From: Rugamonas brunnea
GTDB lineage: Bacteria > Pseudomonadota > Gammaproteobacteria > Burkholderiales > Burkholderiaceae_D
Assembly: GCF_014042345.1 (NCBI RefSeq)
Contig: NZ_JACEZT010000005.1
Span: 1-64,000, forward strand
Reading direction: 5' to 3'
Length of the DNA: 64,000 bases
Shown here one piece after another: positions 54,829 through 64,000 of the stretch. A program made the position numbers and the translations under genes. Under the pieces are notes generated by a model. The model saw only the letters and a list, made by a program, of their open reading frames with translations. It was not told where the DNA came from and did not search any database. Numbering within the stretch: the first letter of the stretch is position 1; the number at the start of each line of letters is the position of its first letter.

Positions 54829-56142
54829 ATGCGCACCTATGTGGTGGGCGGCGCCGTGCGCGACGCCCTGCTGGGCTTGCCCGTCAAGGACCACGACCAC
54901 GTGGTGGTGGGCGCCACGCCCGAAGCCATGCTCAAGCTGGGCTACCGCCCGGTGGGCAAGGACTTCCCCGTGTTCCTCCATCCGGACACCCACGAGGAAT
55001 ATGCGCTGGCCCGCACCGAGCGCAAGACGGCGCCCGGCTACCGCGGTTTCGTGTTCCACACGGCGCCCGACGTCACGCTGGAACAGGACCTGGTGCGGCG
55101 CGACCTGACCATCAACGCCATCGCGCGCGCCGACGATGGCACGCTGACCGACCCGTTCGGCGGCCAGCGCGACCTGCAACTGCGCGTGTTCCGCCACGTG
55201 TCGGACGCGTTCGAGGAAGACCCGGTGCGCATCCTGCGCGTGGCCCGCTTCGCGGCGCGCTTCCCAGAATTCACGGTGGCGCCGGAAACCAATGCGCTGA
55301 TGCGGCGCATGGTGGAGCAGGGCGAGGTGGACGCGCTGGTGGCCGAGCGGGTCTGGCAGGAACTGTCGCGCGGCCTGATGGAGCAGCGCCCGTCGCGCAT
55401 GCTGCAAGTGCTGCGCGACTGCGGCGCGCTGGCGCGCGTGCTGCCGGAACTGGACAAATTGTGGGGCGTGCCGCAGCCGGTGCAACACCACCCCGAGATC
55501 GACACCGGCCTGCACATCGAGCAGGTCATCGATTGCGCGGCCGACGCGGGGCTGGAGCTGCCTGCGCGCTTCGCCTGTCTGATGCACGACGTGGGCAAGG
55601 GCGCCACGCCGCCCGAGCACTGGCCGGCCCACCATGGCCACGAGGGCCTGGGTATCAAGCTGGTGGAGCAGTTGTGCCAGCGCCTGCGGGTGCCGACCGA
55701 ATGCCGCGACCTGGCCGTGATGACGGCGCGCGAGCATGGCAATGTGTGCCGCGCCCTGATCCTGCGTCCGACCACCATCGTCAACTTGCTGGAGCGCTGC
55801 GACGGCTTCCGCAAGCCGGCCCGCTTCCTGCAGATGCTGGAAGCGGCCCAGTGCGACGCGCGCGGCCGCATCGGCGCGACGGCCAGCTTCCGCGACCAGC
55901 CGTTTCCCCAGCTGGCCCACTTGCGCTGCGCGCTGGAGGCGGCGCGCGCGGTCAACGCGGGCGAGGTGGCGCAGCGCTGGAGCGAACAGCCGCAACGCAT
56001 CCCCGAGATGGTGCGCAAGGCCAGGGTGGCGGCCGTCAAGGCGGCGCTGGGCGTGGCCGCGCCGGACGACGATGATGATGAAATCAAGCCGGACGCCGAT
56101 AGCGGCGCCGGTGACGCCGGCGCGTCGTCCGGGGGCGGCTGA
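54829..56142 (+). CDS. cca: Multifunctional CCA tRNA nucleotidyltransferase with HD domain
   Basis: This 437-aa class II enzyme adds or repairs the 3' CCA of tRNAs. The nucleotidyltransferase core has GGAVRDALLG, KDHDHVVVG and RRDLTINAIA; after the neck domain (FEEDPVRILRVARFAARFP) an HD phosphohydrolase domain follows (LMHDVGKG, with HH upstream), giving phosphatase/phosphodiesterase activity as in E. coli Cca. The tail (from about 410) is Asp/Ala/Gly-rich and not conserved. Confidence 0.95.
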   Translation: MRTYVVGGAVRDALLGLPVKDHDHVVVGATPEAMLKLGYRPVGKDFPVFLHPDTHEEYALARTERKTAPGYRGFVFHTAPDVTLEQDLVRRDLTINAIARADDGTLTDPFGGQRDLQLRVFRHVSDAFEEDPVRILRVARFAARFPEFTVAPETNALMRRMVEQGEVDALVAERVWQELSRGLMEQRPSRMLQVLRDCGALARVLPELDKLWGVPQPVQHHPEIDTGLHIEQVIDCAADAGLELPARFACLMHDVGKGATPPEHWPAHHGHEGLGIKLVEQLCQRLRVPTECRDLAVMTAREHGNVCRALILRPTTIVNLLERCDGFRKPARFLQMLEAAQCDARGRIGATASFRDQPFPQLAHLRCALEAARAVNAGEVAQRWSEQPQRIPEMVRKARVAAVKAALGVAAPDDDDDEIKPDADSGAGDAGASSGGG

Positions 56143-56223
56143 GCTGCGCTACAATAGGCGCATGTTGCGCCGCACCATGCGCGCTTTCCACCCTCTTGTT
56201 TTGCGGCGGCGAGGAGCCCACCA

Positions 56224-56910
56224 GTGAACCCGACCGATATGTTTTCCAACCCGTTCCGGCGGCGCGACAGCAACGGCGAGCGCAAGCGGCCCACCGTGCT
56301 GGTCAAGGAACTCAGTGAGCGCGACCGGCGCCGCATGGTCAAGCATTTCCTGGCGCTGGAGCCGCGCGACCGCCTGCTGCGCTTCGGCACCATGCTGCCC
56401 GATGAGCAGGTGACGGCCTACGTCAACGGCATCAACTTCGCGCGCGACAACGTGTTCGGCGTCTACAACCGCCTGTTCACGCTGGTGGCCGTGGGCCATC
56501 TGGCGTTCGCACCCACCGAGCCGGACAAGAACGCAGTGACGGAAAAGGAGCACGTGGCCGAATTCGGCGTGTCCGTGGGGAAGGCAGCGCGCGGCATGGG
56601 CGTGGGCACCAAGCTGTTCGAACGGGCCGCCATCCACTGCCGCAACAACGATGTCGACACCCTGTATATGCACTGCCTGTCGTCCAACGCGACCATGATG
56701 CACATCGCGAAAAAAGCCGGCATGGAAATCCACCGCGACTATGGTGAGGCGGACGCCTATCTGAAACTGCCGCCCGCCAATCCCACCAGCGTGCTGCAGG
56801 AAGCGCTGGACGAGCAGTTCGCCACGCTCGACTACACACTCAAGGCCAACAAGCGCTTCGCCAGCAAGTGGCTGCATCGCCTGATCGGCCGGAAAGCACG
56901 CCAGGACTAA
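56224..56910 (+). CDS. GNAT family N-acetyltransferase
   Basis: This 228-aa cytoplasmic protein has a GNAT fold (about 60-190) with the acetyl-CoA motif region VSVGKAARGMGVGTKLFERA and SSNATMMHIAKKAGMEIHRD. The start is GTG with GAGGAGCC upstream; no better ATG precedes it. The substrate cannot be assigned. It lies between cca and the convergent Lrp-type gene, with a perfect 15-nt palindrome (56929-56943) between them. Confidence 0.85.
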   Translation: MNPTDMFSNPFRRRDSNGERKRPTVLVKELSERDRRRMVKHFLALEPRDRLLRFGTMLPDEQVTAYVNGINFARDNVFGVYNRLFTLVAVGHLAFAPTEPDKNAVTEKEHVAEFGVSVGKAARGMGVGTKLFERAAIHCRNNDVDTLYMHCLSSNATMMHIAKKAGMEIHRDYGEADAYLKLPPANPTSVLQEALDEQFATLDYTLKANKRFASKWLHRLIGRKARQD

Positions 56911-56928
56911 GCCGCATCAGGGGGGCCT

Positions 56929-56943
56929 TAGGGTCTGACCCTA
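56929..56943. repeat. Perfect 15-nt palindrome between convergent genes
   Basis: TAGGGTC-T-GACCCTA has 7-bp arms and a single central base and sits between the convergent GNAT and Lrp genes. The GGGTC-GACCC core relates it to the GGGGTCAG hairpin family at 39697, 51376 and 62543, possibly as a decayed copy. Confidence 0.5.
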
Positions 56944-56957
56944 GTTTGGCGGCAAAC

Positions 56958-57479
56958 CTACACCAGCGGCAGCGCCGTCGTATCCTTGATCCGCTGCAGC
57001 GCGAACGACGACTTCACATCCAGCACGGCCGGGTGGCGCAGCAGCGTGGCCATCATGAAGCGCGAAAAGTGGTCCATATCCTCCACGTGGACCCGCAGCA
57101 GGTAATCCATCTCGCCCGTCATCGCATAGCAGGCCACCACTTCCGGCCACTGCTCGACGGAAACGGCGAAGTCGGCCCTGGGCGAGGCCGGCGCGGCCGC
57201 CGCGCCCAGCGCGCGCGCGTTGCTGTGGGCGGCCGCCTCGCTGTGTTTTTCCAGCCGCACGTTCACATAGGCCAGCAGGCCCAGGCCGATCTTGTCCGGG
57301 TCCAGCAGCGCCACGTACTGGCGGATCACGCCCGCTTCCTCCAGTCGCTTGATGCGGCGCAGGCAGGGTGAAGGCGACAGGCTGACCAGCTCGGCCACGT
57401 CCTGATTGGACAGCCGGCCGTCCTGCTGCAGGATGCCGAGAATCTTGCGGTCCGTCTTATCGAGCGCTATCTTGGTCAT
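56958..57479 (-). CDS. Lrp/AsnC-family transcriptional regulator
   Basis: This 173-aa regulator has an N-terminal HTH (about 5-60; LDKTDRKILGILQQDGRLSNQ, SPSPCLRRIKRLEEAGVI) and a C-terminal RAM ligand-binding domain (about 75-165; EVVACYAMTGEMDYLLRVHV). ATG 57479 gives the standard length; 10 residues further upstream is less likely. It is divergent from hppD, and a 13-nt palindrome lies between the starts. Amino-acid (Phe/Tyr catabolism) control is inferred from context. An Ala-rich insertion (about 84-100) interrupts the RAM domain start. Confidence 0.9.
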   Translation of the reverse strand: MTKIALDKTDRKILGILQQDGRLSNQDVAELVSLSPSPCLRRIKRLEEAGVIRQYVALLDPDKIGLGLLAYVNVRLEKHSEAAAHSNARALGAAAAPASPRADFAVSVEQWPEVVACYAMTGEMDYLLRVHVEDMDHFSRFMMATLLRHPAVLDVKSSFALQRIKDTTALPLV

Positions 57480-57505
57480 AAATACCTCAATAATGAAATT
57501 TCCAG

Positions 57506-57518
57506 GCAATATTATTGC
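57506..57518. promoter_or_regulatory. Candidate Lrp-type operator between lrp and hppD
   Basis: GCAATA-T-TATTGC is a perfect 13-nt palindrome 27 bp upstream of the Lrp-type start and 88 bp upstream of hppD, in an AT-rich stretch. Lrp/AsnC regulators favour such AT-centred inverted repeats, so joint autoregulation and activation of hppD is plausible. Confidence 0.4.
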
Positions 57519-57605
57519 TCAGATTCCCGGAACAGGGGAATTGTTTGCAATTTAATGCTGGCGGGCCGGGACTATACTGTGCGCTATTCTAACGAGGAGA
57601 TCACT

Positions 57606-58736
<1,131 letters not shown>

Positions 58737-58741
58737 GTTAA

Positions 58742-58797
58742 AACCGGGGACAGACCCCAAAAAACGGGGTCAGTCCCCTGCAGCGGGTCAGGCCCCT
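58742..58797. repeat. Degenerate GGGGTCAG-type repeats (copy D)
   Basis: GGGGACAGACCCC (58746-58758) is followed by GGGGTCAGTCCCC (58766-58778) and a third fragment GCGGGTCAGGCCCCT (about 58783-58796). The units are near-palindromic and near-complementary. They lie between hppD and the IOR gene and appear related to, but more diverged than, the hairpins at 39697, 51376 and 62543. Confidence 0.6.
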
Positions 58798-58956
58798 GAA
58801 CAGTTTGGTAGCGCCGCGCAGAACGGCGCGCCAGCCTGTGATACCCTGTAATTCACCATATCCGTGCCGGTCCGCCCACAAGGCGGGGCGGCTCGCGCGC
58901 TTCCGGGCCCATCCCGCCCGGCGGTGCACCGCAATGAGAATATTGGAGACAAAGTA

Positions 58957-61900
58957 ATGAATGCACCTCACAAGGGCTCGCAACTGGAGCCGGCCGTCCA
59001 CTCGGACGCGCCCATTTCCCTCGACGACAAGTGGACCTTGGAGCGCGGCCGCGCCTTCATGACGGGCACCCAGGCCCTGATCCGGCTGCCCATGATGCAG
59101 CGCGAGCGCGACCTCAAGGCTGGCCTGAACACGGCTGGCTACATCACCGGCTACCGTGGTTCGCCCGTCACCAGCGTCGACATGACGGCCATGAAGGCCA
59201 AGAAATACCTGGACGAGCACCACGTCAAGTTCCACCCCGGCATGAACGAAGACCTGGCCGCCACGGCCGTCTGGGGCACGCAGCAGACCAACCTGTTCAA
59301 GGATGCCAAGTACGACGGCGTGTTCGCCATGTGGTACGGCAAGGGCCCCGGCGTGGACCGCTGCGGCGACGTGTTCAAGCACGCCAACAATGCCGGCTCG
59401 GCCAAGCACGGCGGCGTGCTGGTGCTGGCCGGCGACGACCACGCGGCCAAGTCCTCGTCCACCGCCCACCAGTCCGACCACATCCTGAACGCCTGCGGCA
59501 TCCCCGTGCTGTACCCGTCGTCGGTGCAGGAATACATCGACTACGGCCTGCACGCGTGGGCCATGAGCCGCTACACGGGCCTGTGGGTGTCGATGAAGTG
59601 CGTGACCGACATCATCGAATCGGGCGCCGTGGTCGATTTCGACCCGGACCGTGTCCAGACCGTGATCCCGGACGACTTCGACCTGCCGCCCGGCGGCCTC
59701 AACATCCGCTGGCCGGACACCGTGCTCGACATGGAAGTGCGGATGAACAGCTACAAGTGGTACGCGGCGCTGGCCTATGTGCGCGCCAACAAGCTCAACA
59801 AGATCATCTGGGACAGCCCCAAGCCCAAGATCGGCATTATCACGGCCGGCAAGTCTTACCTCGACACGCGCCAGGCCCTGGCCGACCTCGGCATCGACGA
59901 GCAGGCGGCGGCCGACATCGGCCTGCGCCTGTACAAGATCGGCATGACCTGGCCGCTGGAGGCGGACGGTGTGCACGCCTTCGCCAAGGGACTGGACGAG
60001 ATCCTGGTGGTGGAGGAAAAGCGCCAGATCCTCGAATACGCGCTCAAGGAAGAGCTGTACAACCTGCCCGACGGCCAGCGTCCGCGCGTGGTCGGCAAGT
60101 TCGACGACACCGGCGAATGGAGCAACAAGGGCCACACCGGCCACGGCGACTGGTTGCTGCCGGCCACCTATGAGCTGAACCCGGCCCAGATCGCGCGCGC
60201 CATCGCCAGCCGCATTTCGCACTACTGCGCCGGCCACCCGGTCGAGCAGCGCGTCAAGGAGCGCATCGCCTTCCTGGAAGCGAAGGAACTGGTGCTCAAG
60301 TCGGTGGCCGTCAAGCCGAATCCCGAGACCGACCGCACGCCGTACTTCTGCTCGGGCTGCCCGCACAACACCTCGACCAAGGTGCCCGAAGGCTCGCGCG
60401 CGCTGGCCGGCATCGGCTGCCACTACATGGTGCTGTGGATGGACCGCGAAACGTCGACCTTCACCCACATGGGCGCGGAAGGCGTGACCTGGGTCGGCCA
60501 GGCGCCGTTCACCAACGAGAAGCACGTGTTCACCAACCTCGGTGACGGCACCTACTTCCACTCCGGCCTGCTGGCCATCCGCGCCGCCGTGGCGGCCAAG
60601 GTCAACATCACCTACAAGATCCTGTTCAACGACGCCGTGGCCATGACGGGCGGCCAGGAGTTCGACGGCCCGCTGGACCCCGGCATGATCTCGCGCCAGA
60701 TCGCGGCTGAAGGCGTGGGCCCCATCATCGTCGTCACCGACGAACCGGAAAAATACCCGGCCGACTACAAGTGGGCCGAGGGCGTCACCGTGCGCCACCG
60801 CAGCGAACTGATGGAGGTGCAGCGCGAGCTGCGCGACAAGCCGGGCGTGTCGGCCATGATCTACGACCAGACCTGCGCCTCCGAGAAGCGCCGCCGCCGG
60901 AAACGCAACGAGTACCCGGACCCGGCCAAGCGCGCCGTCATCAACGAGGCCGTGTGCGAAGGCTGCGGCGACTGCTCGGTGCAGTCCAACTGCCTGTCGG
61001 TGGAGCCGCTGGAAACGGACCTGGGTCGCAAGCGCCAGATCAACCAGTCCTCGTGCAACAAGGACTTCTCGTGCGTGACGGGCTTCTGCCCCAGCTTCGT
61101 GACGGTGGAAGGCGGCGCGCTGAAAAAGCCGAAGAAGGCCGCCGCTGGCGATGCCGCCATGCCCGCGCTGCCATCGCCAGCCTTGCCGTCCACGGCCCAG
61201 CCGTATGGCATCCTGATCACCGGCATCGGCGGCACCGGTGTGGTGACCGTGGGCCAGATCCTGGCCATGGCCGCCCACGTGGAAGGCAAGGGCGCCATCG
61301 TGCTCGACATGAGCGGCCTGGCCCAGAAGGGCGGCCCCGTGATGTCGCACGTGCGGCTGGCCGACAACCAGGCCGACCTGCACTCGACCCGCGTGGGCAC
61401 GGGCAGCGCCGACCTGGTGATCGGCTGCGACCTGATCGTCACGGCCAGCCGCGACGCGCTGTCGCGCATGGGCGAGGGCCGCACTTACGCGGCCATCAAC
61501 TCGACCGGCTCGTCGACGGCCGCCTTCGTCAAGAACCCGGACTGGCAGTTCCCGGACGCCTCCTCGCGCGGCGAGATCGTCAAGGCCTGCGGCGCCGATC
61601 ACACGGACTTCGTGGACGCGGGCCAGATCGCCACCGCGCTGATGGGCGACTCCATCGCCACCAATATGTTCATGCTCGGCTACGCGTTCCAGAAAGGCCA
61701 TGTGCCGCTGTCGGAAGCGGCTATCCTGAAGGCGATTGAACTCAATGGCGTGTCGGTCAACTTCAACAAGGCCGCTTTCGCGTGGGGCCGCACGGCCGCG
61801 CATGACCTGGCGTCCGTGGTGCGCCTGACCACGCCGGCCAAGGTGATCGAGTTCAAGCGCACCCAGTCGCTGGACGACATCGTCAGCCGCCGCGTCGAAC

Positions 61901-62520
61901 TGCTGACGGCTTACCAGGACGCCCGCTACGCGTTCGAGTACAAGTCCTTCGTGGACGAGGTGCGGGCGCAGGAGGCCAAGCTGGGCAAGGGTACGCGCCT
62001 GACAGAAGCCGTGGCCCGCTACCTGTACAAGGTCATGGCCTACAAGGACGAGTACGAAGTGGCCCGCCTGTACACGGACGGTGCGTTCCAGCAGAAGATC
62101 GCCGGCATGTTCGAAGGTGATATCAAGCTCAAGTTCCACCTGGCGCCGCCGCTGCTGGCCAAGCACGATGCCAAGGGCCAGTTGGTCAAGCAGGAATTCG
62201 GTCCGTGGATGATGAAGGCGTTTGGCGTGCTGGCCAAGTTCAAGGGCTTGCGCGGCACGGCGCTCGACATCTTCGGCTACACGGCCGAGCGCAAGATGGA
62301 GCGCGCGCTGATCGGTGAATACCGCCAGACTGTGTCGGCCCTGCTGCCCAAGCTGACGGCTGACAACCTGGCGCAAGCCGTGGCCATCGCCAGCATTCCG
62401 GAAGACATCCGCGGCTACGGCCACGTGAAAGAGCGCCACTTCAAGGCGGCCAAGCAGAAGGAGGCGGCGCTGGTGGCCGCCCTCCACGCCCCGGCCAGCG
62501 TGGCCGATCACGTGGCCTGA
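58957..62520 (+). CDS. Indolepyruvate ferredoxin oxidoreductase, fused alpha-beta type
   Basis: This roughly 1187-aa cytoplasmic enzyme decarboxylates aryl-pyruvates to aryl-acetyl-CoA with ferredoxin. The N-terminal part holds the pyrimidine/TPP-binding domains (TGYRGSPVTSVDM, ADDHAAKSSSTAHQSDHIL, ITYKILFNDAVAMTGGQEFDGPLDP), then a short ferredoxin-like Cys region (CEGCGDCSVQSNC) and the C-terminal gamma/beta region (GIGGTGVVTVGQIL). It is thus an IorA-IorB fusion. ATG 58957 is chosen for the family N-terminus. Following hppD, it would take Phe/Tyr/Trp-derived pyruvates. Confidence 0.92.
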   Translation: MNAPHKGSQLEPAVHSDAPISLDDKWTLERGRAFMTGTQALIRLPMMQRERDLKAGLNTAGYITGYRGSPVTSVDMTAMKAKKYLDEHHVKFHPGMNEDLAATAVWGTQQTNLFKDAKYDGVFAMWYGKGPGVDRCGDVFKHANNAGSAKHGGVLVLAGDDHAAKSSSTAHQSDHILNACGIPVLYPSSVQEYIDYGLHAWAMSRYTGLWVSMKCVTDIIESGAVVDFDPDRVQTVIPDDFDLPPGGLNIRWPDTVLDMEVRMNSYKWYAALAYVRANKLNKIIWDSPKPKIGIITAGKSYLDTRQALADLGIDEQAAADIGLRLYKIGMTWPLEADGVHAFAKGLDEILVVEEKRQILEYALKEELYNLPDGQRPRVVGKFDDTGEWSNKGHTGHGDWLLPATYELNPAQIARAIASRISHYCAGHPVEQRVKERIAFLEAKELVLKSVAVKPNPETDRTPYFCSGCPHNTSTKVPEGSRALAGIGCHYMVLWMDRETSTFTHMGAEGVTWVGQAPFTNEKHVFTNLGDGTYFHSGLLAIRAAVAAKVNITYKILFNDAVAMTGGQEFDGPLDPGMISRQIAAEGVGPIIVVTDEPEKYPADYKWAEGVTVRHRSELMEVQRELRDKPGVSAMIYDQTCASEKRRRRKRNEYPDPAKRAVINEAVCEGCGDCSVQSNCLSVEPLETDLGRKRQINQSSCNKDFSCVTGFCPSFVTVEGGALKKPKKAAAGDAAMPALPSPALPSTAQPYGILITGIGGTGVVTVGQILAMAAHVEGKGAIVLDMSGLAQKGGPVMSHVRLADNQADLHSTRVGTGSADLVIGCDLIVTASRDALSRMGEGRTYAAINSTGSSTAAFVKNPDWQFPDASSRGEIVKACGADHTDFVDAGQIATALMGDSIATNMFMLGYAFQKGHVPLSEAAILKAIELNGVSVNFNKAAFAWGRTAAHDLASVVRLTTPAKVIEFKRTQSLDDIVSRRVELLTAYQDARYAFEYKSFVDEVRAQEAKLGKGTRLTEAVARYLYKVMAYKDEYEVARLYTDGAFQQKIAGMFEGDIKLKFHLAPPLLAKHDAKGQLVKQEFGPWMMKAFGVLAKFKGLRGTALDIFGYTAERKMERALIGEYRQTVSALLPKLTADNLAQAVAIASIPEDIRGYGHVKERHFKAAKQKEAALVAALHAPASVADHVA

Positions 62521-62542
62521 CGATCGCCTGACCGCCATCACC

Positions 62543-62609
62543 ACAAAACCGGGGTCAGGTCATGAACTCACGCAATTTGCGTGAATGCATGACCTGACCC
62601 CGGTTTTGT
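62543..62609. repeat. REP-like hairpin with 22-bp perfect arms (copy C)
   Basis: The arm at 62543-62564 (core AAAACCGGGGTCAGGTCATG) is an exact inverted copy of 62588-62609. The centre holds a smaller palindrome (62568-62575 with 62577-62584). It lies between the IOR gene and the carboxypeptidase gene. The right arm ends with GGTTTTGT followed by TTTTAT, which could act as a terminator for IOR transcription. Confidence 0.85.
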
Positions 62610-62652
62610 TTTTATAATTTCCATTCGCTTAACTTTTGCAGGAAGCTTGCTG

Positions 62653-64000
62653 ATGCTACGTACCGCCCTGTTGTTCGCCCTCGCCGGCGCTGCCTCGTTC
62701 TCGCAGGCCGCCACACCCGCTGGCCTGTCCACCGTCGCGGAACGCTCCGGCTTCCAGAACACGGGACGCTATGATGAAGTGGTGGCCTTGTGCGCGCGCT
62801 TCCAGCAGGCCTATCCGAAGGCCGTGCGCTGCTTCGAATATGGCCGCACGCCGGAAGGACGGCCGATGCTGGCGCTGGCCGCCTCGCGCACGGGGGCGCT
62901 GACGCCGGCGCAGGCGCAGCGGCGCGGCCTGCCCGTGCTGCTGGTGCAGGGCGGCATCCACGCCGGTGAAATCGACGGCAAGGACGCCGGCTTCCTGGCG
63001 CTGCGCGAGGCGCTGGAGAACAAGGCCGCGCCGGGCGCGCTCGACAAGCAGGTGCTGTTGTTCGTCCCCGTGTTCAACGTCGATGGCCACGAGCGCTTCG
63101 GCCAGTGGAACCGCCCGAACCAGCGCGGCCCGGCGGCCATGGGCTGGCGCACCACGGCGCAGAATTTCAACCTGAACCGCGATTACATGAAGGCCGAGGC
63201 GCCCGAGATGCAGGCCATGCTGGCGCTGGTCAACCAGTGGGACCCGCTGGCCTACGTCGACCTGCACGTGACCGATGGCGCCAAGTTCCAGCCCGACGTG
63301 TCGATCCAGGTGGAACCGGTGCACGGCGGCGACGGCCCCTTGCGCGCGGCCGGCACCGCGCTGCGCGATGGCGTGATCGCTGACCTCAAGCGCCAGGGCT
63401 CCGATCCCAAGCCGTACTACATTTCCTTCGCCATGACGGATGATCCGGCCTCCGGCTTCATCGATGAAATGGCCACGCCGCGCTATTCGACCGGCTACTT
63501 CCTGCTGCGTAACCGCATCGCCATGCTGGTCGAAACCCACTCGTGGAAGGACTATCCGACCCGTGTGCGGGTGACGCGCAATACCGTCGTCTCGGTCATG
63601 GAGCAGGTGGCCGCGCACGGCAAGGACTGGCTGCGCACGGCCCACGAGGCGGACGCGCGCGGCGCCACGCTGGCCGGCGCCGAGGTGCCGCAGGGCTACC
63701 GCACCACCTACAACAGCAAGACCATCGAGTTCCCAGGCTACGCCTACACGCGCACCCAGTCCGACGTGTCCGGCGCCTTGATGACGCGCTACGATGAGAC
63801 GCGCCCGCAGACCTGGAGTGTGCCGCTGCGCGACGAGATCGTGCCGGACCTGCAGGTGGCCGCGCCGCGCGGCGGTTACCTGGTGCCGGCGGCGCAGGCC
63901 GACATGGTGGCGGCCAAGCTGCGCCTGCATGGCATCCGCTACCAGGTGCTGGGCGCGCCGCTGGAGAACGCGCCGGTGCAGGCGTTCCGCGCCGAGCGCG
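62653..64000 (+). CDS. Secreted M14-type metallocarboxypeptidase (3' end beyond window)
   Basis: At least 449 codons are visible, with the end outside the window. A signal peptide (LRTALLFALAGAASFSQA) precedes a zinc-carboxypeptidase domain with H103 and E106 (GGIHAGEIDG), the third ligand H205 (VDLHVTDG) and candidate catalytic E294 (MLVETHSW). The region after about 330 (YRTTYNSKTIEFPGY, then GGYLVPAAQADMVAAKL) belongs to the C-terminal part of this subfamily. It would cleave C-terminal residues from peptides in the periplasm or medium. It may use T2SS export, but this is not shown. Confidence 0.88.
   Translation, partial: MLRTALLFALAGAASFSQAATPAGLSTVAERSGFQNTGRYDEVVALCARFQQAYPKAVRCFEYGRTPEGRPMLALAASRTGALTPAQAQRRGLPVLLVQGGIHAGEIDGKDAGFLALREALENKAAPGALDKQVLLFVPVFNVDGHERFGQWNRPNQRGPAAMGWRTTAQNFNLNRDYMKAEAPEMQAMLALVNQWDPLAYVDLHVTDGAKFQPDVSIQVEPVHGGDGPLRAAGTALRDGVIADLKRQGSDPKPYYISFAMTDDPASGFIDEMATPRYSTGYFLLRNRIAMLVETHSWKDYPTRVRVTRNTVVSVMEQVAAHGKDWLRTAHEADARGATLAGAEVPQGYRTTYNSKTIEFPGYAYTRTQSDVSGALMTRYDETRPQTWSVPLRDEIVPDLQVAAPRGGYLVPAAQADMVAAKLRLHGIRYQVLGAPLENAPVQAFRAER

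Noticed and set aside
58738-62544. Minus-strand open frame of about 1270 codons
   Set aside because: It is the antisense shadow of the IOR gene, with low-complexity His/Arg/Val composition and no domain.

Overview
The window is GC-rich chromosomal DNA of a Gram-negative betaproteobacterium, most likely an Oxalobacteraceae member (Massilia/Duganella/Janthinobacterium type). This rests on the gene set and order (petABC-sspAB, rhodanese-grxC-secB-gpsA, hslVU-dksA-cobW-xerC, lpxL-metK-ahcY-metF), an SAH riboswitch before ahcY, a DksA lacking most zinc-finger cysteines, and two Gram-negative trimeric-type porins. No phage, CRISPR array or complete insertion sequence is present. Sixty protein genes and one tRNA are annotated; the last gene runs off the right edge.

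Layout. 1-457: a possible IS21-type end, a bidirectional terminator and tRNA-Thr(UGU). 484-4592 (minus): the cytochrome bc1 genes followed by sspA-sspB. 4935-7276 (plus): mscL, a DegS/AlgW-like envelope protease and a DUF2461 gene. 7293-10217 (minus): rhodanese-grxC-secB-SH3 protein-gpsA. 10323-17226 (plus): gpmA, an EnvC-like amidase activator, a CtpA protease, a MoeB/ThiF-like enzyme and a periplasmic amidohydrolase. 17374-28493 (plus): a type II secretion operon in the order G-H-I-J-K-L-M-N-D-E-F-C, translationally coupled at its end to a patatin/beta-barrel (type Vd) autotransporter gene. 30956-32729: a HTH regulator divergent from a small outer membrane barrel gene, and a small basic protein. 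32741-39639 (minus): hslU-hslV, a double-STAS protein, dksA, a COG0523 GTPase, xerC and a DUF484 gene. 39777-44393: two porins and a Sel1-repeat protein, which look inserted between DUF484 and dapF. 44515-47152 (minus): dapF and two LpxL-type acyltransferases. 47347-51370 (plus): metK, SAH riboswitch, ahcY, a holin-like membrane protein and metF. 51446-56910: 5-formyl-THF cyclo-ligase, a soluble-type lytic transglycosylase, a GST, cca and a GNAT protein. 56958-64000: an Lrp-type regulator divergent from hppD, a fused indolepyruvate ferredoxin oxidoreductase, and a secreted M14-type carboxypeptidase.

How the genes work together. Several blocks are coherent: respiration (bc1); envelope biogenesis and quality control (DegS-like protease, SecB, EnvC, CtpA, LpxL, Slt, T2SS); the methyl cycle (metK, ahcY, metF, 5-FCL); and aromatic amino-acid breakdown (Lrp, HPPD, IOR). 

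The most interesting non-coding signals are: (i) a metK leader in which a 10-bp stem can cover the whole metK start codon while one of its arms can also pair upstream, a candidate undescribed cis-regulatory RNA; (ii) a family of long near-perfect hairpins ending in CCGGGGTCAGGTC at intergenic sites, resembling REP elements, with no cognate transposase gene in the window; (iii) palindromic operators before a porin, a HTH/OMP pair and the Lrp/hppD pair; and (iv) an FNR/Anr-like box between petA and mscL. All identifications come from reading the sequence; no database search was run.
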